Part shown: piece by piece, positions 58,611 to 64,000 of the stretch | Numbering within the stretch: the first letter of the stretch is position 1 | Layout: the number at the start of each line of letters is the position of its first letter | Position numbers and translations under genes: made by a program | The notes under the pieces: generated by a model | Database searches by the model: none | The model's input: the letters and a program-made list of their open reading frames with translations, nothing else | Told to the model about the DNA's origin: nothing | Assembly: GCA_024434115.1 (NCBI GenBank) | Contig: QMIT01000008.1 | Coordinates: 62,001 to 126,000, forward strand | DNA: 64,000 nucleotides | Direction of reading: 5' to 3' | Source of the DNA: Chloroflexota bacterium | GTDB lineage: Bacteria > Chloroflexota > Anaerolineae > Aggregatilineales > J027

Positions 58611-61385
58611 CTATTCATCACGGGCACAGCGGAACCCAAGCGAGGGATAAGCATCCGCCGAGGCAATCCAAAACGAACGCATGGGGGTTCGCAAAAATTC
58701 ATCCAAGTCTTGATACGAGCCGCCACGTATGCTGCGATTTTCTTCCCCCTCCCCTTCACGACCATCGGTTGCATCATAGGGATACTCTCTAAAGAGAGAG
58801 TTTGTCCATTCCCAAACGTTGCCACTCATATCATATGCGCCGACCCAAGATACACCATCGGGGCGACTGCCGACAGGTTGGGCCTCTTTGCCGCTGTTAT
58901 CCAAGAAGACTACATTATCAGGCTCAAATTCATTGCCCCAAGGATAAATCAGACCGGCAGGGCCACGCGCCGCATATTCCCACTCGGCTTCAGTTGGGAG
59001 ACGGCCCCCGCGCTGTTCACAATAGGTCTTGGCCTCATACCAAGAAACTTGTTCGCGCGGCTTATCGGCATCATCGTTCACAGCGGGCATGGCGGCTTGA
59101 CCATTGTATTGATCAAACTGACCATTGGTGACTTCATATTGGTCAATCCAGAAAGGCGCATCGAAACAAATCTTTTCGGCAGGTTTCTCAACATCAGCGA
59201 GATTTTGCGGGAGGCCCATGCTCATCGCATCTTCGAGTTGGGTGTCGTCACTGCCCATCACAAAACACCCGGCTGGAACCAAAACCATCGGCACGCCGTC
59301 AAATTCTTCGACCTGCGGTTCAGGAGTAGGCGAAGGGGTAGCTGTTGGTGGGCCAAAGACGGTCAGCAAATCGGCGCGAATCCAGCCTTCTGTGCCATTA
59401 TTGAGGCGAACATTAAACCATGTTTCGTCGTCATTGCTGCCGATGATGGTTACGGATGTACCTTGTCGCAGAGTAGCCACAATCGGAGCATTGGTATTGG
59501 GTTCGCCGCGAACATTGACCTCCCGATTTGTCTCGGCAATTTGAATGGCGGCAATCGCCTGTGCGGTCTGGGTTGGGCCGACTGAATTGGTGGCACGGGC
59601 AGATTGGGTCTTGGAAGCATCAGCAGTGGCACGTACCGACAACGTCTGCACGGCGTTTTGCGTAGCTGATTGACTCGTGCCTGCGGCTTGTTGGGTGGCC
59701 GTTGCAGCATCGCTAGTGCCCGCTCCATCAACCGTCGCGCTAAAGGTGCGCGTCGGGGATGGGCTACTGCTTGGCGTGGCCGTCGCCGAAGATGCAGTAG
59801 TGGGTCGGCGTGTAGAGGTGCTGGTTGCGGTGGCCGACGGTGCAGTCGTAGCTTGGCGCGTCGGGGTAGAGGTGGGGGTACGCGATGGGCTGGGGGTGCT
59901 GGTTGGTGTCTCAATTACTTCTTCAGTCACTTGGGCCGCCGCAGTACGCTCGGAATCCCGTGTCGCGCGTGCCTCTAAAGTTTCGACGGCGTTCGGGGTA
60001 TGGGTGCGCGTGGCAGAAGGTGATGATACCGTCGTAGGCGTTGCGGTTGGCGAAGGAGATTCCGGGATGTCCGTTACCGCTTCTGTCGGTTCAGATGTGG
60101 GTTCTTCAGTTGCCTGAGCCGTCATCGTGCCATTCGCTGAGGCCGTCGCGGTCAAAATACCCTGTGCGATAATCAGAGGGTCGCTGGTTTCCTGCGTAGT
60201 GTTGCCTCCTCCTCCGTCACCCCCATCGTCGCCACCACTCAGCACAACCACGAGGGCGATGATAGCAATCAAAGCGGCAGCCCCGGCGAGTACCGCCATT
60301 TGCAGCCGCCGATTGCGCGACGGCATCTCAGCAGGCGGTGGAGTTGGCGGGATGATTGGGGGTGGTGAGCCACCAGAGGGCACATCGGCAATCGTAGCCT
60401 GCATCGCCTCCGGGATTTGGCTGCCAGTGGGTGTGATCGTCGGGCCTTCCAAATTGGGTGGGGTGGGCTGAAGCGGCACATTAAATTTGCGAACGGGCAG
60501 CGGGGTGACAAAAAATCCGCTGGGTTCCTGCTTGGGGCTAACCCGTACCGCCTCATCTAGCGCCTTCGCAAAGTCGGTTGTCGAAGGGAAACGATTTTTA
60601 GGTTCTTTTTCAAAGGCCCCATCAAAGACTTTTTGCAGGGCTTCCGGCAAATCGCCACGATGCGTATGAATCGGCGTCGGGACATCAAACATGTGCTTGT
60701 GCATCAGTTGATAGGGCGAATCGGCCTCGAAGGGCATCTTGCCCGTCAACATGGCATAGACCAGTACCGCCAGCGCATATTGATCCGCCGCTGGGCCAAT
60801 ATCCTTGCCCTGCCATTGTTCGGGGGCCATATAGGACGGCGTGCCCATTGCGACACCTGTTCCGGTAAGGGCGCTGGTCGCGTTGAGCAGTTTGGCGATC
60901 CCAAAATCCACCACAAAGGGCGTGCCCTGCCGATCAAACATGATGTTATTGGCTTTGATGTCGCGGTGAATGACACCCTGACTGTGGGCATAATCCAACG
61001 CGCTTGCCAATTGGCGGGTGATGTCGGAGGTTTCTTGCAGGGAGGGAAGTGGGCGATTCTCTTCAAAGCTGTGCGTCAGCCGATCCGCCAATGTGCCACC
61101 CGTCAACAAACGCATGACGACATAGCTGATGCTACCCTGTGTGCCGTAATCATATACTGGGACGATATTTTGATGCTCAAGTGCGGCGGCGGTGCGGGCT
61201 TCGCGGGTGAAGCGTTCGATATAACCCGTTTGGGCCGCCAATGAAGCAGGCAGCACTTTGATGGCGACTTCGCGTTCGAGGGTGCGCTGGAAGGCTCGAT
61301 AGACTGCCCCCATGCCGCCTTCGCCTAGCAGTTCGCGCAGTTCATATTGGCCCAGTGTTTGCCCTGCAAGGTTCTGAATGCTCAT
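58611..61385 (-). CDS. Ser/Thr protein kinase - TM - SH3 - FGE-like domain protein (924 aa)
   Basis: Residues about 14-275 are a Hanks-type kinase: GEGGMGAVYRA (Gly loop), VAIKVL (Lys), HRDIKANN (catalytic loop), VVDFGIAKL (DFG) and GTPSYMAPEQW. All key residues are present. A membrane helix lies near 362-382 (MAVLAGAAALIAIIALVVVL), followed by about 220 residues of Thr/Ser/Pro repeats. A bacterial SH3 domain (about 610-675: VNVRGEPNTNAPIVATLRQG) and a formylglycine-generating-enzyme/SUMF1-like domain (about 698-924: MVLVPAGCFVMGSDD, YEVTNGQF, RLPTEAEWEYAARG, SIRGGSY) follow. The FGE-like part is probably extracellular and may bind rather than modify. It lies 28 nt after hicA, so it may be the last gene of the microcompartment operon. 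Confidence 0.9.
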   Translation of the reverse strand: MSIQNLAGQTLGQYELRELLGEGGMGAVYRAFQRTLEREVAIKVLPASLAAQTGYIERFTREARTAAALEHQNIVPVYDYGTQGSISYVVMRLLTGGTLADRLTHSFEENRPLPSLQETSDITRQLASALDYAHSQGVIHRDIKANNIMFDRQGTPFVVDFGIAKLLNATSALTGTGVAMGTPSYMAPEQWQGKDIGPAADQYALAVLVYAMLTGKMPFEADSPYQLMHKHMFDVPTPIHTHRGDLPEALQKVFDGAFEKEPKNRFPSTTDFAKALDEAVRVSPKQEPSGFFVTPLPVRKFNVPLQPTPPNLEGPTITPTGSQIPEAMQATIADVPSGGSPPPIIPPTPPPAEMPSRNRRLQMAVLAGAAALIAIIALVVVLSGGDDGGDGGGGNTTQETSDPLIIAQGILTATASANGTMTAQATEEPTSEPTEAVTDIPESPSPTATPTTVSSPSATRTHTPNAVETLEARATRDSERTAAAQVTEEVIETPTSTPSPSRTPTSTPTRQATTAPSATATSTSTRRPTTASSATATPSSSPSPTRTFSATVDGAGTSDAATATQQAAGTSQSATQNAVQTLSVRATADASKTQSARATNSVGPTQTAQAIAAIQIAETNREVNVRGEPNTNAPIVATLRQGTSVTIIGSNDDETWFNVRLNNGTEGWIRADLLTVFGPPTATPSPTPEPQVEEFDGVPMVLVPAGCFVMGSDDTQLEDAMSMGLPQNLADVEKPAEKICFDAPFWIDQYEVTNGQFDQYNGQAAMPAVNDDADKPREQVSWYEAKTYCEQRGGRLPTEAEWEYAARGPAGLIYPWGNEFEPDNVVFLDNSGKEAQPVGSRPDGVSWVGAYDMSGNVWEWTNSLFREYPYDATDGREGEGEENRSIRGGSYQDLDEFLRTPMRSFWIASADAYPSLGFRCARDE

Positions 61386-61413
61386 AGATTAATCGCCTAA
61401 ATGAACTTGGGTA

Positions 61414-61635
61414 CTACAGCAGTTCGATAAATTCTTCAACGGTTAGTCCTGCTTGATTGATAATGGCACGGAGCATACCGGGTCGCAGTTCTTTATGATT
61501 AGGTACAGAAATGGTTGTCTTTGGGCTATCTCGCTTGACAATCAGGTGACTCCCCTTTTGATGATCTAGGTAAAATCCTATTTGTTCAAGCGCCTTAACG
61601 CAAGTCCACCCCGAAACGACTGGTAACTTGCTCAC
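61414..61635 (-). CDS. hicA: HicA-family mRNA interferase toxin (73 aa)
   Basis: A small double-stranded-RNA-binding-like fold. The core is SGWTCVKALEQIGFYLDHQK followed by GSHLIVKRD, with the catalytic His in KGSHLIVK, then VPNHKELRPGMLRAIINQAG. HicA cuts mRNA and is held in check by HicB. The start is GTG at 61635, overlapping the hicB TGA (GTGA), the reversed order (antitoxin first) seen in some hicBA loci. The length is usual for the family. Confidence 0.9.
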   Translation of the reverse strand: MSKLPVVSGWTCVKALEQIGFYLDHQKGSHLIVKRDSPKTTISVPNHKELRPGMLRAIINQAGLTVEEFIELL

Positions 61636-61847
61636 GAGTTTAGCATCACCTCAAAAATAATATCATCAGGGATAGCCTCACCGTGTTTCTGTAGCGATTC
61701 GATATACGCCTCAATCGCCTCTTTGATATTTTCGAGGGCTTCTTCACGGGTGTCGCCTTGACTGAAACAACCGGGCAGACTGGGGCATTCAACCCAATAC
61801 CCACCGTCCTCTTCTTGGTGTAATACGACGTAACGTGAGCCTGTCAT
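61632..61847 (-). CDS. hicB: HicB-family antitoxin (71 aa, no DNA-binding tail)
   Basis: The RNase-H-like HicB core is VVLHQEEDGGYWVECPSLPG, then CFSQGDTREEALENIKEAI. It lacks the ribbon-helix-helix or helix-turn-helix C-terminal domain that many HicB proteins carry, so it probably neutralises HicA but does not autoregulate by DNA binding. It starts one nt after the stop of the last microcompartment shell gene, which places it in that transcript. Confidence 0.9.
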   Translation of the reverse strand: MTGSRYVVLHQEEDGGYWVECPSLPGCFSQGDTREEALENIKEAIEAYIESLQKHGEAIPDDIIFEVMLNS

Positions 61848-61848
61848 T

Positions 61849-62130
61849 TCAGCCTATCCCATACTGTTCAACGTCATCTACTATCCCTACTATGACGGCG
61901 CGGACAGGGGCGGTGTTCCCGGCTTGTAAGATTTGACGTGCGCCGGTGCCCTCATCAAACACCAAGACAAAATCCCCCACCCCGGCCTGTACATCATCCA
62001 CCGCTACATCATAGATGGAAGTTGGCTTATGATCCAGATCGAGCCGCTGCACCAACATCAGCTTGCGGCCCTCATAAAAAGGATGTTTGATAGTTGCGAC
62101 CACATTACCGACGACCCGTGCCAAGTACAT
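61849..62130 (-). CDS. BMC-P (EutN/CcmL) shell vertex protein, third copy (93 aa)
   Basis: A single EutN/CcmL domain: YLARVVGNVVATIKHPFYEG, KLMLVQRLD, VAVDDVQAGVGDFVLVFDEG, and AVIVGIVDDVE. Such proteins form pentamers that cap the vertices of microcompartments. The typical GDxVLV segment is present. It lies 3 nt downstream of the second copy and one nt upstream of hicB. Confidence 0.93.
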   Translation of the reverse strand: MYLARVVGNVVATIKHPFYEGRKLMLVQRLDLDHKPTSIYDVAVDDVQAGVGDFVLVFDEGTGARQILQAGNTAPVRAVIVGIVDDVEQYGIG

Positions 62131-62133
62131 GGG

Positions 62134-62421
62134 CTATTCTTCCTCCGGTAAAAGAGGGGCATGAACATCATCCACAATGCCAACAATTGCCGCGTCTACG
62201 GGGACGAAACTTTCCTCCAATGCAAGGGCGGCCTCTCGACTGGCGACGACAAACACCAACTCGCCTAATCCGGCTTGGCGGGTAGCATCCACCGCAACAT
62301 AAGGTTCACCGGAGGGCAGGCGGCGTTCATCAAGGGGCTGGACGATGAGAAATTTCACGCCCTCCAACCCCTCGGCTTTGCGGGTCGAAACCAATGTGCC
62401 AATGACCCACGCAAATTTCAT
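62134..62421 (-). CDS. BMC-P (EutN/CcmL) shell vertex protein, second copy (95 aa)
   Basis: Another EutN/CcmL domain: FAWVIGTLVSTRKAEGLEG, KFLIVQPLDE, YVAVDATRQAGLGELVFVVAS split as YVAVDATRQAG and LGELVFVVAS, and AAIVGIVDDVH, with an acidic tail. The start is the ATG at 62421, which overlaps the stop of the upstream copy by ATGA; the frame runs open further, but that sequence is not conserved. The copy has diverged clearly from its two neighbours, so the copies are not recent duplicates. Confidence 0.92.
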   Translation of the reverse strand: MKFAWVIGTLVSTRKAEGLEGVKFLIVQPLDERRLPSGEPYVAVDATRQAGLGELVFVVASREAALALEESFVPVDAAIVGIVDDVHAPLLPEEE

Positions 62422-62714
62422 GTGTTGTCCTTTTGATATTTCACGTCGCCGCCGACCTCGACGGTATCCACAATCGCCATGATGACGGCATCGGCAGGAC
62501 GGTCTTTGGTGGCTTCGGTTTGACGGGCCGAACTGCCCGTGCAATACAGCACGACCTCACCCGGCCCAGCACCAACGGAATCTAGCGCGACCAGATAGCC
62601 GCTGCCCAATTTGCCATCCAACCCAAAAGGGCGCAGGATGAGCATTTTTAGACCATCGAGGCGCTGGCTTTTTTGGGTCGCTACGACAGTCCCAACGACC
62701 TGAGCCAATTGCAT
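62418..62714 (-). CDS. BMC-P (EutN/CcmL) shell vertex protein, first copy (98 aa)
   Basis: EutN/CcmL domain: QLAQVVGTVVATQKSQRLDG, KMLILRPFG, YLVALDSVGAGPGEVVLYCTG split as YLVALDSVGAGP and GEVVLYCTGSSARQ, and AVIMAIVDTVE. The GSSARQ turn is typical of pentamer proteins. It lies 5 nt after the BMC-H gene and overlaps the second copy by ATGA. Confidence 0.94.
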   Translation of the reverse strand: MQLAQVVGTVVATQKSQRLDGLKMLILRPFGLDGKLGSGYLVALDSVGAGPGEVVLYCTGSSARQTEATKDRPADAVIMAIVDTVEVGGDVKYQKDNT

Positions 62715-62719
62715 AGGGA

Positions 62720-63025
62720 TTATTCCAAGCCTGAATCGGCAACGGCGTCGGCGCGGCCCAACGGCATAATCTTGTCTACATTGGCGTGGGGGCGTGGGAT
62801 GACATGCACCGCAACAACTTCGCCAATCTTTTCCGCACCACGTACTCCGGCTTCAACGGCTGCCTTGACCGCCGCGACATCACCCCGCACCACAGCCGTG
62901 ACATAACCACCACCCGTTTTTTCATAGCTGACCAGTTCCACACGGGCCGCCTTGACCATCGCGTCTGCTGCCTCGACGAGGGCCGCGAAACTCTTGCATT
63001 CAATCATTCCGAGTGCATCCGACAT
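62720..63025 (-). CDS. BMC-H hexameric shell protein (101 aa)
   Basis: A canonical single Pfam BMC domain: [40 protein letters not shown] (pore loop region) and [20 protein letters not shown], followed by [16 protein letters not shown], the normal C-terminal strand. These hexamers tile the facets of microcompartments and their central pores pass small molecules. AAGGAG precedes the ATG by about 8 nt. It lies between the aldolase gene and three pentamer genes. Confidence 0.97.
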   Translation of the reverse strand: MSDALGMIECKSFAALVEAADAMVKAARVELVSYEKTGGGYVTAVVRGDVAAVKAAVEAGVRGAEKIGEVVAVHVIPRPHANVDKIMPLGRADAVADSGLE

Positions 63026-63109
63026 TGAAATTGCTCCTTAAAATTTGAACATAAATAGCATATGCCCCAAACAAGGCGCTTAAGCCTCTGAAATAGGGGT
63101 GATTTTTCA

Positions 63110-64000
63110 TCAATAGGCGCCGCGTGATGACCCGCCCGCCGATTTTTTGCCGCTGGCCTCTTGTACAATCCGCACCCCGGCACTCGCGCCAATGCGGGTT
63201 GCCCCAGCAGCAACCATCTTTTTAGCATCATCATAGTTCCGCACCCCGCCGGATGCTTTGACCCCCATTTCTGAGCCGACGACATAACGCATCAGGGCGA
63301 CATCAGCGGCGGTTGCACCACCCCCACCAAAACCCGTCGAGGTTTTTACAAAATCGGCCTCGGCGACTTTGGCAATCTGGCAGGCAGCGACTTTTTCCTC
63401 ATCATTGAGCAGGGAGGTTTCCAAAATTACTTTACACAAGGCATTAGCGGCATGGGTCACATTGACCACCGACGCAATATCTTTCAGCAGCAGCTTGTAA
63501 TCGCCAGATTTTAATGCCCCGACGTTTAGCACCATGTCAATTTCGGTTGCGCCTTCACCGAGGGCTTTTTGGGCCTCAAACGCTTTGACTTCCGGCGGCG
63601 TTGCGCCTAATGGGAAACCGACCACCGTACAGACTTTGACATCTGACCCCTTTAATAAATCGGCACATAATTTGACATGGGTGGGGTTGACACACACCGA
63701 AGCAAAATGATAGGTGCGGGCTTCATGGCACAATTGGGCAATCTGGTCGGGGGTGGCGTCGGGCTTGAGCAAGGTGTGGTCAATCAGGCGGGCCACATCT
63801 TGATCGGCTGGCAGCGCCCCCGGCACAGAGGTAAAGCGCGTCGCCCCGACCTCTTTCAAGTGGCGCACTTCTTTGGGCCGATCCGCCACACAGCGTCCAT
63901 CGCTGCAATCGCCAGCGGGTTTGGCGGGGGCAGGCTGGGGTTTGTCCGTTTGCAGGCCCGCCAACACTTGTTTGGTAATTTGATCCACCAGCTTTTCTAA
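63110..64000 (-). CDS. deoC: Deoxyribose-phosphate aldolase with N-terminal encapsulation-like extension (cut by window edge)
   Basis: DERA splits 2-deoxyribose-5-phosphate to glyceraldehyde-3-phosphate and acetaldehyde. The Schiff-base Lys is in [13 protein letters not shown], a second Lys in [11 protein letters not shown], and the acidic residue in EIDMVLNVG. The core starts near [17 protein letters not shown]. Before it are about 65 residues: an amphipathic helix ([17 protein letters not shown]), a Pro/Ala/Lys linker and [13 protein letters not shown]. That helix-plus-linker is the pattern of peptides that target enzymes into microcompartments. The frame continues to position 64000, so the real start is probably outside the window; GTG at 63988 is only the longest start visible. 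It heads the shell operon, 84 nt before BMC-H. Confidence 0.92.
   Translation of the reverse strand, partial: LEKLVDQITKQVLAGLQTDKPQPAPAKPAGDCSDGRCVADRPKEVRHLKEVGATRFTSVPGALPADQDVARLIDHTLLKPDATPDQIAQLCHEARTYHFASVCVNPTHVKLCADLLKGSDVKVCTVVGFPLGATPPEVKAFEAQKALGEGATEIDMVLNVGALKSGDYKLLLKDIASVVNVTHAANALCKVILETSLLNDEEKVAACQIAKVAEADFVKTSTGFGGGGATAADVALMRYVVGSEMGVKASGGVRNYDDAKKMVAAGATRIGASAGVRIVQEASGKKSAGGSSRGAY

Noticed and set aside
58710..59585. Plus-strand open frame of about 291 codons over the kinase gene
   Set aside because: It is a shadow of the FGE-like and SH3 coding region; no family match and the kinase frame is intact throughout.
61632..61847. HicB as a transcriptional autoregulator
   Set aside because: The 71-residue protein ends before any ribbon-helix-helix or helix-turn-helix domain.

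Overview
The window looks like a chromosomal segment of a Chloroflexota (probably Anaerolineae-like) bacterium. This is an inference from gene content: many LysM, SH3, WD40/TolB-propeller and FHA proteins, a giant FtsK, a uridine-kinase-like protein with a TGS-like N-terminus, RicT, and a Ser/Thr kinase fused to a formylglycine-generating-enzyme-like domain. No rRNA, insertion sequence, prophage or CRISPR array was seen. One tRNA (Arg, TCT) is present. Most genes are GC-moderate and tightly packed, with stop/start overlaps of the ATGA, TGATG or TAATG type.

Layout. 1-7492: a partial phosphoribosyltransferase, a HAD hydrolase, two translationally coupled methyltransferases, a secreted propeller, gatB and an aminotransferase. 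7675-11334: a TIR-coiled-coil-transmembrane protein, then prfA - FHA gene - prmC. 11404-16713: a membrane protein followed by an overlapping glycosyltransferase operon (GT4, WecG/TagA, nucleotidyltransferase, HIT, GT4). 16758-20477: a small orphan gene with a near-consensus promoter, a secreted propeller-SH3 protein and a nitronate monooxygenase-like enzyme. 20543-27250: an FtsK translocase of about 2,235 residues with a very long, repeat-rich disordered N-terminus. 27440-34018: mutY, two propeller proteins, a TlpA-like thioredoxin, an Lgt-family protein, an OmpR-type regulator and a methyltransferase. 34097-42665 (minus strand): a PAS histidine kinase coupled to a BtuF-like metal receptor, purA, a GGCT-S51 fusion, an M20 amidohydrolase, an alpha/beta hydrolase, a PIG-L deacetylase and ricT.

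42793-45098 is an AT-rich island holding a TIR protein fused to four CBS domains, with a second four-CBS protein 1 nt downstream. 45103-53320 holds the nucleoside kinase, a LysM-M23 peptidase, a pair of unknown probable winged-helix proteins, the tRNA, a DUF192 protein, a LysM protein and a CheY-like regulator. 53456-58552 is a second surface-glycan cluster (YfhO-like protein, RmlD, two GT2).

58611-64000 (minus strand) is the right-hand feature of most interest. It is the end of a bacterial microcompartment operon: an encapsulated-type deoxyribose-phosphate aldolase (cut by the window edge), one BMC-H and three BMC-P shell genes. These run with 1-nt spacing into a hicB-hicA toxin-antitoxin pair, then within 28 nt into a membrane Ser/Thr kinase with SH3 and FGE-like domains.

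The most unusual items are the TIR-CBS/CBS pair, the microcompartment-HicBA-kinase arrangement, and the FtsK whose repeats are conserved as protein while their codons have drifted.
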